Below, in pieces: positions 40,576 to 48,588 of a stretch of DNA of 64,000 nt (within the stretch, counting starts at the first letter, position 1; the number at the start of each line of letters is the position of its first letter). Source of the stretch: RH-chloro-G1 sp003670575 (GTDB lineage: Bacteria > Chloroflexota > Dehalococcoidia > UBA2979); NCBI GenBank assembly GCA_947499615.1, contig CANMOP010000011.1, positions 1 to 64,000 of the forward strand, given 5' to 3'. A program made the position numbers and the translations under genes. Under the pieces are notes generated by a model. That model saw only the letters and a list, made by a program, of their open reading frames with translations, was not told the origin of the DNA and did no database searches.

Positions 40576-41158
40576 GGCTCACCAGCGTCCACAGACCGTC
40601 GGCACCAACCTCGACGAGGCTGGTCGACGCCAGATCGGTCCGAAATGCCCGCATCGCGGCCAGCGGAACCGCCATTGCTCGGCAGAGCAACGCGTGCAGC
40701 GCAAGGTTGTGCGAGACCACCGCGACCGTCTGGCCCTGATATCCCGCCGCGATCGCCTCGGCAGCGGCCAGCATGCGGCGCTGCGCCTCCTGTAATGTCT
40801 CGCCCCCGGGCATCCGCACCTCCGAGGGGTCGACCCGCCATCGCTCCAGCAGCTCCGGAGCGGCGGCACGCAGTTCCTCGCCCGTCAGCCCATCGAGGTC
40901 ACCATGGTCCATCTCGAGTAGTCGCTCATCGAGGCGCACCCCGACGCCGCACCGCATCGCAATCGCCTCGGCAGTTTCCACGGCTCGGCGCGCTGGGCTT
41001 GCGAACACCGCCACGGGTGCGTGCGCGGCGATCGATTCCGCGACCGCCGCTGCCTGCGCCGCGCCGCGCGCCGTGAGCGGAAGGTCGAGGCGCCCCTGAG
41101 TGCGTCCGGTGGCGTTCGCCTCAGTCTCCGCGTGACGGATCAGGAGCAGTCGCGTCAC
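40541..41158 (-). CDS. Histidine phosphatase family protein (PGM-like)
   Basis: 205 residues. LLLIRHAETEANATGRTQG carries the phospho-accepting His (RHAET), with SPARRAVETAEAIA, LLEMDHGDLDGLTGEEL and VVSHNLALHALLC supplying the remaining catalytic residues. The family includes phosphoglycerate mutases, cobalamin and other phosphatases; the substrate is not determinable here, though adjacency to B12-dependent mutase genes makes an alpha-ribazole-phosphatase role worth considering. GTG at 41158 is chosen as start; the frame stays open upstream without motifs. Confidence 0.82.
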   Translation of the reverse strand: MTRLLLIRHAETEANATGRTQGRLDLPLTARGAAQAAAVAESIAAHAPVAVFASPARRAVETAEAIAMRCGVGVRLDERLLEMDHGDLDGLTGEELRAAAPELLERWRVDPSEVRMPGGETLQEAQRRMLAAAEAIAAGYQGQTVAVVSHNLALHALLCRAMAVPLAAMRAFRTDLASTSLVEVGADGLWTLVSLNVGLAIPGRP

Positions 41159-41187
41159 CGCACGAACGGCACCCGGCGCACCACTGG

Positions 41188-41904
41188 TCACTGGAACCGG
41201 CCCCACTCCCGCCACGCGCGAAGCGCCAGACGCGGGTGATCCACCTCGATCGCGGTGCGGATGATGCTTGCGGGCGACGCATCGGTGCCGAGCGCGGCAA
41301 GCAGCGAGGCCGGCCGCATGGTGCGGTCGTGCGTCAGCACCAGCTGCATCGCGAGGCATGTGGCGTCGCCGCTCCCCGGCTCAACCACCTCAAGGCGACG
41401 CACCATCGCCCGCAGGTCGAATGTGCGGATACGTTCGCCACGGTGCTCCTCCCACTCAAGCGTGGGATGCGACAGGAGGGCCGCCACCCGCTCCCGCAGC
41501 ATCGGTGGGCGGACGGCCTCACCGCCCGCCTCTCTGGCCCCGTCAGCGGGCCAGCAGACGAGGTAGTGCGCCGCGCGCACCAGCATCGCCAGCGAGGGCA
41601 GGCGGTCGCCGAGTTCTTCGGAGCACAACGGCACCGCGCCGTCGGGCGCGTGCGGTGCAACCCGCTGCCACACCGTGTCGGCCTCCCCCGCGCTCGCTAG
41701 CCAGACGTCCAGCACCTCCCGCTCGCCCGAGATTCCCGCCGGGAGGGGCGGACCCAGCTCGATGTGGCCCCGCCGCCCCCCATCGGAGCGCGCGAGCGAG
41801 AGCCCTGCCGCCTCGAACGCGCGGGTCCACGCCCCGGCAAGTCGACCCTCGTGTGGCCCAGCGGATGCGGTCTGGCTGTAGGTGAGTCGAATACGCGATG
41901 TCAT
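41188..41904 (-). CDS. DUF2344 / radical-SAM-associated protein
   Basis: 238 residues. Start MTSRIRLTYSQTASAGPHEGR and the following AWTRAFEAAGLSLARSDG, HIELGPPLPAGISGEREVLDV match TIGR03936-type proteins, normally fused to or beside a radical SAM protein. The usual LSHLDLxR core is altered to PHEGRLAGAWTRAF. No radical SAM gene is adjacent. The ATG at 41904 is preferred over 41931, which would overlap the upstream gene's stop. Function unknown. Confidence 0.72.
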   Translation of the reverse strand: MTSRIRLTYSQTASAGPHEGRLAGAWTRAFEAAGLSLARSDGGRRGHIELGPPLPAGISGEREVLDVWLASAGEADTVWQRVAPHAPDGAVPLCSEELGDRLPSLAMLVRAAHYLVCWPADGAREAGGEAVRPPMLRERVAALLSHPTLEWEEHRGERIRTFDLRAMVRRLEVVEPGSGDATCLAMQLVLTHDRTMRPASLLAALGTDASPASIIRTAIEVDHPRLALRAWREWGRFQ

Positions 41905-41911
41905 GCGGGCA

Positions 41912-42742
41912 TTATCCGCCCCGCATCGCATCGGAGAGCGTGGTCACTCGCCAGCCCGCTGCAGCCCATGCTCGCAGCACCCGAGGCAGTACCTCGCGGG
42001 TTTGCTCGCTGTCGCAGTGGCTCACCGTGATCACCCCGTTCCCGAGGTTAGGCGCGCGCAGCAGGTTCTGCTCCACCTGCGCGGCGGTGAATGGCCGCCA
42101 GTCACCAGAATCACCGGTCAGCGGCCCCTGCTCGTCGCTCCCGATCGTCCAGAAGGCGTGCTGCGTCCATCCCGCCGACGCTGCGGCCGCCAGCACGCGG
42201 TTGTCCCGCGCCGCCGAGGGTGCCCGCCATAGCGGCCTGGTGGTCTTGCCGGTGATGGCGACGAACGTTCGCTCGGCTGCCTCAAGGTCGGCGACGATCT
42301 GCGCGTCCGTGAGGTCGCGATAGTCCGGATGCGTGTCGCTGTGGCTCGCGAACTCGTGGCGGGCGGCAATCTCGCGTGCGAGGTCGGGGTAGGCGCGCAC
42401 CCAGTCCCCGATCATGAAGAACGTCGCGGACACGTTGGCCTCGCGCAGTACGCGTAGGATCTCGGCGGTCGGGCCGGCGTGGCCACCACAATCGAAGGTC
42501 ATCGCAATCTCGTGGCGCGAGGGGTTCGCTCGCTCGATCTCGTTCGCCACGCCGGGATTTGCCGCAGGCCCCGAGGTGGCTGCTGCACGAGCAGTCGCCG
42601 TCGCGCTCGATGTGGCGGCGAGCGTCACGGCAGAGGTCGCCACCGCTGGCGTTGCGGGAGGCGGCGGTGTGGTCCAGCCACTCGCGACCGCTATCAGTGC
42701 CAGCATCGCCGCAAGCGCGCCGGTTACCCGCCTGCGGCCCAT
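41912..42742 (-). CDS. Polysaccharide deacetylase (NodB-like), secreted
   Basis: 276 residues. N-terminal signal/anchor (VTGALAAMLALIAVASGW), then an Ala/Thr/Pro linker, then the deacetylase fold: AMTFDCGG (usual TFDD varied to TFDC), HSDTHPDYRDL (metal-binding HxxxH), LWRAPSAARDNR and VITVSHCDSEQT. Likely modifies peptidoglycan or another N-acetylated glycan outside the membrane. ATG 42742 with GGAG upstream; overlaps the meaB stop by 19 nt. Confidence 0.87.
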   Translation of the reverse strand: MGRRRVTGALAAMLALIAVASGWTTPPPPATPAVATSAVTLAATSSATATARAAATSGPAANPGVANEIERANPSRHEIAMTFDCGGHAGPTAEILRVLREANVSATFFMIGDWVRAYPDLAREIAARHEFASHSDTHPDYRDLTDAQIVADLEAAERTFVAITGKTTRPLWRAPSAARDNRVLAAAASAGWTQHAFWTIGSDEQGPLTGDSGDWRPFTAAQVEQNLLRAPNLGNGVITVSHCDSEQTREVLPRVLRAWAAAGWRVTTLSDAMRGG

Positions 42743-43689
42743 CGGCTCCGCAGTTCGACCAGGAGCGTCTCCGCCGCGGAGCGTGGGTCGCGCCGACGTG
42801 CCGCCACCTCGGTGATAAGCGAGGTCAGCACACTCTCGGCGTCGGCCGATGCGATCACCTCGCGGTACAGCGCGGCGCGGGCGAGCGAGATGATCTGCGC
42901 TTCCGCCAACGTCCGCCGCTCCTCGTCCGCATGGCTGGAGGATCGGAGGTGTTCGTGGTGTCGGTCGATGGCGTCGACGAGCTCGGGGATGCCGTCGGCA
43001 GTGCGCGCGGTGGCCTTGAGCACGGGCGTGACCCACGCTCGAGGCGGCGCGAGCGCCAGCAGTCCGCGCATCTGCATGATCGCCGTGTCCGCGCCAGCGA
43101 GGTCGGCCTTGTTGACGACCATGATCTGCGCGATCTCCATCAGTCCGGCCTTCATCGACTGCACGTCGTCGCCGCCAGCTGGGGTCGCGACCAGTACGGT
43201 GGTCTGCGTGGCGCTGGCGACCTCGACCTCGTCCTGGCCAGCCCCGACGGTCTCGACGATGACGACGTCGTAGCCGGCGGCGTCCATGACGTCGACGACT
43301 CCCGATGCGGTCTCCGCGAGCCCGCCGAGGTTGCCTCGAGATGCCATGGAACGCATGAACACCCCGCCATCGGCTGTCAGATCCTGCATGCGGATGCGGT
43401 CGCCGAGGATCGCGCCGTGCGAGAACGGAGATGACGGGTCGACGGCGACGATGCCGACCGTCCGCCCGCGTCGACGCTCCTCACGCGCCAGCGCGCCGAC
43501 CAGCGTCGACTTTCCCGCGCCCGCAGAGCCGGTGATGCCTACAGTGTGTGCCCGTCCGGTATGCGGATAGAGCCGCGCGAGCACCTCACGCCCGGTAGCC
43601 GTGTCCGCCTCGACAAGCGTGATCGCGCGCGCAAGGGCGTGTCGGTCGCCGGCAGCGACGCGTTCGACGAGGTCAGCAGCTGCCACCAC
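42724..43689 (-). CDS. meaB: Methylmalonyl-CoA mutase GTPase chaperone MeaB/ArgK
   Basis: 321 residues, G3E GTPase. Walker A GSAGAGKST (about 54-62), switch and base motifs VAVDPSSPFSHGAILGDR, SRGNLGGLA, VIVETVGAGQDEVEV and VVNKADLAGAD. Loads and protects adenosylcobalamin in the mutase. Starts with GTG sharing one base with the stop of the B12-binding subunit gene (TAGTG), a tight operon. Confidence 0.96.
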   Translation of the reverse strand: MVAAADLVERVAAGDRHALARAITLVEADTATGREVLARLYPHTGRAHTVGITGSAGAGKSTLVGALAREERRRGRTVGIVAVDPSSPFSHGAILGDRIRMQDLTADGGVFMRSMASRGNLGGLAETASGVVDVMDAAGYDVVIVETVGAGQDEVEVASATQTTVLVATPAGGDDVQSMKAGLMEIAQIMVVNKADLAGADTAIMQMRGLLALAPPRAWVTPVLKATARTADGIPELVDAIDRHHEHLRSSSHADEERRTLAEAQIISLARAALYREVIASADAESVLTSLITEVAARRRDPRSAAETLLVELRSRWAAGG

Positions 43690-44099
43690 TAGGAACGCTC
43701 GGGCGCGTTCTCACGCACAAAGGCGATGATGTCGTTGGTGTCCGTGCCCGGGCCGAAGACGCCCGTGAAACCCATCGCGGTCACTGCCGGGATGTCGCCC
43801 TCGGGGATGATGCCGCCGCAGAACAGCAGCACATCGTCCACGCCGCGCTTGCGCAGCTCGGCGATCACGCGCGGGAACAGCTCCAAGTGCGCGCCGGAGA
43901 GGATCGAGAGCCCCACCACCGCCACGTCCTCCTGCAGCGCCGCCTCCGCTATCATCTCGGGGGTTTGGCGGATGCCGGTGTAAATCACTTCCATTCCGGC
44001 GTCGCGAAGCGCGCGCGCCACAACTTTGGCGCCACGATCGTGCCCATCGAGGCCTGGCTTCGCGACCAGTACGCGGATCGTTCCCCGCTCTGTCGTCAT
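43689..44099 (-). CDS. mcmA2: Methylmalonyl-CoA mutase small (cobalamin-binding) subunit
   Basis: 136 residues. B12-binding Rossmann domain with KPGLDGHDRGAKVVARAL: His20 of DxHxxG is the cobalt ligand. SILSGAHLELFP and FCGGIIPEGDIP complete the lower-ligand pocket. Works with the catalytic subunit at 45068. Good SD (GAGAGGAG). Confidence 0.96.
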   Translation of the reverse strand: MTTERGTIRVLVAKPGLDGHDRGAKVVARALRDAGMEVIYTGIRQTPEMIAEAALQEDVAVVGLSILSGAHLELFPRVIAELRKRGVDDVLLFCGGIIPEGDIPAVTAMGFTGVFGPGTDTNDIIAFVRENAPERS

Positions 44100-44118
44100 C
44101 GCCGAACTCCTCTCGCGA

Positions 44119-44937
44119 TTACCGCTTGAACTGGATCAACTGAATGCTGAGACCGAACGCCTGATCCGCCGAGATCGAGGTGCGCACGCTGTTGGGCAGC
44201 ACACCCGGTGTCGCGTCCGGGATGGTGATCCCGGCCGCTCGATACCGCGCCACCTCGGCGGCGATGTCCTGTACCTCAATCGCAACCATAGAGGCTGCGC
44301 CCTCGCCATTCTCGGCGATCTGCTTCGCAAGGGCTGCCTCCGGGGTCGCCGGGGCGATCAACTCCACCATGCACTGGCCGGTCGGCATCTGTCCGATGAG
44401 CGTGCCGGTGTCGCTGGGGCCAATCGTGTTCACCAGCGGCAGCCCTACGACGTCATTCCAGCGCTTCGCGGCGGCCTGGAGGTCGCTCACTCGTACCGCG
44501 AGGTGGTCGAACCCCTTCGCGGTCGAGGCGTGCGCTCCGGCCGGCGGCTGCGCCAGCTCCACCAGCACGCCGTGCATCGACCGCGGGTGGATGAACGCCA
44601 CCTCGCCGGCGAGCCCGACGCGTGGCGTCTTGTCGATGATCTCCAACCCGAGCGCCTCGATGCGTGCGAGCTCGCCTCGGATGTCGTCCGTGCTAAAGCA
44701 GAAGTGGTGCAGCGTCGGCCCTCGACTATCGAGGAAGCGCGACACACCGGTATCGGCGCGCGTGGGCTGCAGCAGCTCGATCTCATTCTCGCCGCATGCG
44801 AGCAACACGCCTCGCACGCCCTGCTCTTCCACCACCTGGTCGGCGGTGACGGTCAGGCCCATGAGGTCGCGAAAGAACTTCAACGCCAGATCGGCGTCCG
44901 GAAGCACGACTGCGACGTGGTGCAAACCAGTGATCAT
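44119..44937 (-). CDS. mce: Methylmalonyl-CoA epimerase with second VOC domain
   Basis: 272 residues, twice the usual 130-150. Residues 1-130 (GLHHVAVVLPDADLALKFF, LLACGENEIELLQPT, LHHFCFSTDDI, HPRSMHGVLVELAQ) are a standard MMCE with His/Glu metal ligands. Residues about 140-272 form another VOC half (KGFDHLAVRVSDL, GQCMVELIAP, SMVAIEVQDI) that looks like a weaker relative. Interconverts (S)- and (R)-methylmalonyl-CoA. Position between the two mutase subunits supports the call. Confidence 0.88.
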   Translation of the reverse strand: MITGLHHVAVVLPDADLALKFFRDLMGLTVTADQVVEEQGVRGVLLACGENEIELLQPTRADTGVSRFLDSRGPTLHHFCFSTDDIRGELARIEALGLEIIDKTPRVGLAGEVAFIHPRSMHGVLVELAQPPAGAHASTAKGFDHLAVRVSDLQAAAKRWNDVVGLPLVNTIGPSDTGTLIGQMPTGQCMVELIAPATPEAALAKQIAENGEGAASMVAIEVQDIAAEVARYRAAGITIPDATPGVLPNSVRTSISADQAFGLSIQLIQFKR

Positions 44938-45067
44938 CGATCGGGCTCCATCTCTGCATGTCCGCGCCGGGGCGCACTGGGCGCGCGGGGCGCACCTCGA
45001 TGATGATAGCGTGCCGCGTCGCGCGCACCCGCGAGGCGCGCTCAGGCGACGCGGCGATCCGTCAGCC

Positions 45068-46723
45068 TCAGATTGTCAGCACTTCCTGGTACTCGCCCCA
45101 CTCGGCGCGCAGTACGTTGCAAATCTCACCGACCGTCGCGTAGGCCTCGACGGCCTCGATCAACAGCGGTACGAGGTTCTCCGTGCCGCGCGACGCCTCC
45201 CGAATACGGCCGAGCACGTCATCGACGGCTGCCGCGTCGCGCCGTGCGCGCACCGCCTGCAGACGCTCCACCTGGCGCTTCGCGACGGCGGGGTCCACGC
45301 GGAGGATGTCCGGCACCTCCAGCGCGTTCGTCTGGAACTGGTTCACGCCAACGACGATGCGCTCTTTCGTCTCCATCATGTGTTGGAGTCGGTAGGCGCT
45401 CTCCTGGATCTCGCGCTGCTGGAAGCCCTGCTCAATGCAGACCAGCGCGCCGCCGGAATCCTCGATGCGCTGGATGTACGCCAGCGCCTCCGCCTCCACG
45501 CGGTCGGTCAGCGTCTCGATGTAGTACGAGCCCGCGAGGGGGTCGATCACGTCGGCGACGCCGGTTTCGTAGCCGATCACCTGCTGCGTCCGCAGCGCCA
45601 ACTCCACCGAGGACTCCGTCGGCAGCGCCAACGCCTCATCCCAGGAGTTGGTGTGCAGCGACTGGGTTCCGCCCAACACCGCGGACATCGCCTGAAACGC
45701 AGTCCGAATCGCGTTGTTGATGGGCTGCTGGGCGGTGAGCGTGGCACCACCGGTCTGGGTGTGGAAGCGCAGCATCTGCGAGCGCGGGTTGTCCGACCCG
45801 TAGCGCTCCTTCACGATGCGCGCCCACATCCGGCGCGAGGCGCGGAACTTCGCGACCTCCTCCAGGAAATTGGAGTGGCACGCCCAGAAGAACGAGAGCC
45901 GCGGCGCGATGTCGTCCACCTTCAGCCCGACCGCGATCGCGGCGTCGACGTACTCGATCGCGTCGGCGAACGTGAACGCCAGCTCCTGGGCTGCGGTGCA
46001 GCCTGCCTCGCGCATGTGGTAGCCGGAGATGGATATCGTGTTCCACTCCGGCAGGTTGTCCTTGCACCATGCGAAGACGTCCGTGATGAGCCGCAGCGAG
46101 GGGCGCGGCGGGAAGATATACGTGCCGCGCGCGATGTACTCCTTCAGCACGTCGTGCTGGATGGTGCCACCGACCTTCGCGAGGTCTGCGCCCTGCTTCT
46201 TCGCGGCCGCGACGTACATCGCGAGCAAGATCGAGCCCGTGGCGTTGATGGTCATCGAGGTGGTGACCTTGTCGAGGGGCAGCCCCTCGGTCAGCGCCTC
46301 CATGTCGGCGAGCGACGAGATCGCCACGCCTACCTTGCCGACCTCGCCTTCCGCCTGTGGGTCGTCCGAGTCGTAGCCGATCTGCGTCGGCAGGTCGAAG
46401 GCCACCGAGAGGCCGGTCTGTCCCTGCTCAAGCAGGAACTTGTAGCGGCGGTTGGACTCCTCGGCGTCGCCGAAGCCAGCGTACTGGCGCATGGTCCACA
46501 GCCGCCCGCGATACATCGTCGGCTGGACGCCACGTGTGAATGGGTACTCGGCGGGGTAGCCCAGCCGCTCGTGGTAATTCCAATCGGCGAGGGACTCCGG
46601 GCCGTAGACCGGGTCGACCTCGGCGCCCGAGGAGCTTTCGAACCTCGGCTGGCGTTCCTTCTGGCGCTCGATCGCCTTCGCGTACGCGCCATCGATCCAT
46701 TCACGAGTGCTACGAGTGGGCAC
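45068..46723 (-). CDS. mcmA1: Methylmalonyl-CoA mutase large (catalytic) subunit
   Basis: 551 residues, barrel subunit without a B12 domain. Key blocks: YPFTRGVQPTMYRGRLWTMRQYAGFGDAEESN, TGLSVAFDLPTQIGYDSDDP, KVGVAISSLADMEAL, TISISGYHMREAGCTAAQELAF, RFHTQTGGATLTAQQP. Rearranges (R)-methylmalonyl-CoA to succinyl-CoA. GTG at 46723 is chosen (GGAG six bases before); upstream open frame runs through tRNA-Val and is not coding. Own promoter at 46802-46831. Confidence 0.95.
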   Translation of the reverse strand: MPTRSTREWIDGAYAKAIERQKERQPRFESSSGAEVDPVYGPESLADWNYHERLGYPAEYPFTRGVQPTMYRGRLWTMRQYAGFGDAEESNRRYKFLLEQGQTGLSVAFDLPTQIGYDSDDPQAEGEVGKVGVAISSLADMEALTEGLPLDKVTTSMTINATGSILLAMYVAAAKKQGADLAKVGGTIQHDVLKEYIARGTYIFPPRPSLRLITDVFAWCKDNLPEWNTISISGYHMREAGCTAAQELAFTFADAIEYVDAAIAVGLKVDDIAPRLSFFWACHSNFLEEVAKFRASRRMWARIVKERYGSDNPRSQMLRFHTQTGGATLTAQQPINNAIRTAFQAMSAVLGGTQSLHTNSWDEALALPTESSVELALRTQQVIGYETGVADVIDPLAGSYYIETLTDRVEAEALAYIQRIEDSGGALVCIEQGFQQREIQESAYRLQHMMETKERIVVGVNQFQTNALEVPDILRVDPAVAKRQVERLQAVRARRDAAAVDDVLGRIREASRGTENLVPLLIEAVEAYATVGEICNVLRAEWGEYQEVLTI

Positions 46724-46801
46724 GGAGGACTCCGCTTCGTTGGTGAAGGCTTCGTTATGGCCCGTTTCGTTACGGCAGGCAGCAGCCGTCTGCGCCCGGC
46801 G

Positions 46802-46831
46802 AGTGTAGGCGGCGCAGGGAAAGAGAATCAA
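46802..46831 (-). promoter_or_regulatory. Promoter of methylmalonyl-CoA mutase operon
   Basis: Minus strand TTGATT (46831-46826), 18-bp spacer, TACACT (46807-46802). Predicted start near 46795, leaving a leader of about 70 nt before the mcmA1 GTG. Confidence 0.6.
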
Positions 46832-46877
46832 CACCGCGTGATATGGGGGCGGCGACCCAGCGCCTCGCGGGCGGCGC

Positions 46878-46954
46878 TGGTGGGCGATGGAGGATTCGAA
46901 CCTTCGACCTTCCGGGTGTAAACCGGACGCTCTAACCAGCTGAGCTAATCGCCC
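46878..46954 (-). tRNA. tRNA-Val (TAC)
   Basis: 77 nt with encoded CCA. Anticodon TAC in loop TTTACAC between CCGG stem strands. Acceptor GGGCGAT / ATCGCCC. A CCAGCGCC / GGCGCTGG hairpin (46857-46880) touches the 3' end and may stop or process the transcript before mcmA1. Confidence 0.95.
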
Positions 46955-47180
46955 CAGACAAGCGGCACCACTCATGCCGCAGGGGATCGATGCTAGGTCG
47001 GCCCCGATCGAGGGGTCAAGGCACGCACGTGAAAGCCGCGTGTCAGACGTCGCAGCGCGGCACCTCGACGCCTGCATCCGCCGCTGTGCCAGTGGGGGCG
47101 TTCACATCGCACCCGTCGCGCCGATGCTGCGCCTGCCGGCCTCGAGCGTGACGAGGTGGTGGCCAGCGGGGAGCACGACG

Positions 47181-47750
47181 ATGCCATTTCTCAGCGAACT
47201 CGTACTCCAGGAGACGAGGGGGCATGTGTGGCGCCTGAAAGCCGATCTCGTGTACCGGGGCAGTATCGAGACGTTCACGGTGCCCCAGCACTTCGTCACC
47301 GACCTGGCCTCCGTGCCGCAGATATTCCTCTGGCTCGTCCCGCGCTCCGGGCGCTACACCAAGGCGGCGGTACTCCACGACTGGTTGTGCCGCGAGGCCG
47401 CCGCGAACCGGATTCGCCGCTTTGACGCGGACGGCATCTTCCGTCGCGTGATGCGAGAAGAAGGGGTCAGCAAGGCACGTCGGTCGCTGATCTGGGCCGG
47501 CGTACGGCTCGGCGCGTGGCGCACGTTCTTTCAGGGCGGCGAGGGCGACCGCAGCAGCCCGTGGTGGCACGTGCTGGCGATCACGATACTGGTGCTGGCT
47601 CTACCGGCGGTCGGCGTGGCTGGGCTGGCGGTGCTGTTCCTGTTCGGGTTCTGGCTCGTCGAGTGGGCGACCTACGGCATCGAACGTCTGCGTGGGCAGC
47701 GCGGCGACCGCCCGGTGTTCACGTGGAGCGACGAACCCATCGAGGAGTGA
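47181..47750 (+). CDS. DUF1353 domain protein with C-terminal membrane helix
   Basis: 189 residues. The first ~110 residues carry the DUF1353 pattern: TVPQHFVTDLASVPQIFLWLVPRSGRYTKAAVLHDWLCRE, with the conserved D-x-AS-VP and HDWL. A hydrophobic segment (VLAITILVLALPAVGVAGLAV) follows. Function unknown; the domain is common in phage-derived and stray bacterial proteins. ATG 47181 has GGGGAG eight bases upstream; the frame is open to 46974 without support. Confidence 0.78.
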   Translation: MPFLSELVLQETRGHVWRLKADLVYRGSIETFTVPQHFVTDLASVPQIFLWLVPRSGRYTKAAVLHDWLCREAAANRIRRFDADGIFRRVMREEGVSKARRSLIWAGVRLGAWRTFFQGGEGDRSSPWWHVLAITILVLALPAVGVAGLAVLFLFGFWLVEWATYGIERLRGQRGDRPVFTWSDEPIEE

Positions 47751-47758
47751 GCGCGAAG

Positions 47759-47959
47759 TTACTCACTGCGCCGCCGCCACGGGAGAGGCAGCGGCGCACG
47801 CTGGCCGAGCACGAGCACTAGGTAGCCGAGGATCAGCACCACCTCGAACGCCGCGCGCACGAGGTGGCCCGCCCACGCCTCCACCAGGTCGCCGCCCACC
47901 CACAGGTTGACGACAAGTGCCAGCAACACGACAACATGCAGCACGGGCCCCATGCCCAT
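47759..47959 (-). CDS. Small two-helix membrane protein
   Basis: 66 residues, two hydrophobic helices (VLHVVVLLALVVNLWVGG, VVLILGYLVLVLG) and a basic end PWRRRSE. No family recognised. Convergent with the DUF1353 gene (8 nt apart) and divergent from 47970. Coding status rests on hydrophobic pattern alone. Confidence 0.5.
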   Translation of the reverse strand: MGMGPVLHVVVLLALVVNLWVGGDLVEAWAGHLVRAAFEVVLILGYLVLVLGQRAPLPLPWRRRSE

Positions 47960-47969
47960 AGCCTATTCC

Positions 47970-48545
47970 ATGCCGCGACGGCGATCCCGCAGACGCCACC
48001 ACGCGCATGCAGCGAGGGAGACCGCGACGCCCGAAGACTTCGGCCCATCGGCCTCCCCTGACGCGCTGCTGGCACAACTCTCCTTCGACGAGATCGAGGA
48101 GACGAGCGGCGAGCTCCATCGACGCATCGGGACTGCCCTGCGGCTCATCGGCGAGGAGCGCGCCGACGCTGTCGCGCCCGGCAATCGCAGTCCCCGTTGG
48201 CTCGCGGCAGAGCTGGCGGCCACCATCGAACTCGCGGCGCAGACCTTCGCCGCGGCCGCGAGCGGGCACGAAGCCCCCACCAGCCGGGTCGACCGTCAGT
48301 CGGCGATGGTGAGCGCGGTGATGTACGCGGCTCCCACGTTGCCCGCGCTGCTTACCCGACTGGAGCAGGACCGGCGGCTGCTCGCATCCCTCGCTCGCAC
48401 GATCGAGGATGGCGCGGATGCGGCTGACGTCCGGCAGACCCCGTGGGGCGAACGGCGGCTCCGTGAGGTGCTGGTGGAGGTGGCGATCACGGCGGCCGCC
48501 CGCTGCGCGCTGCCGCTGGAGCGAATCGTCGCCCTGCCGGACTAG
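47970..48545 (+). CDS. Hypothetical helical protein
   Basis: 191 residues, mostly Ala/Leu/Glu/Arg helices (LSFDEIEETSGELHRRIGTAL, LAAELAATIELAAQTFAAAA, ALLTRLEQDRRLLASLARTI). The N-terminus MPRRRSRRRHHAHA is very basic. No recognised domain or membrane helix. The ATG at 47970 is preferred; a frame to 47907 would cross the divergent gene. Function unknown. Confidence 0.55.
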   Translation: MPRRRSRRRHHAHAARETATPEDFGPSASPDALLAQLSFDEIEETSGELHRRIGTALRLIGEERADAVAPGNRSPRWLAAELAATIELAAQTFAAAASGHEAPTSRVDRQSAMVSAVMYAAPTLPALLTRLEQDRRLLASLARTIEDGADAADVRQTPWGERRLREVLVEVAITAAARCALPLERIVALPD

Positions 48546-48588
48546 CCGCGCACCGCTCGATGCAGCGACCCCAAGACGCGAGGCTGGC

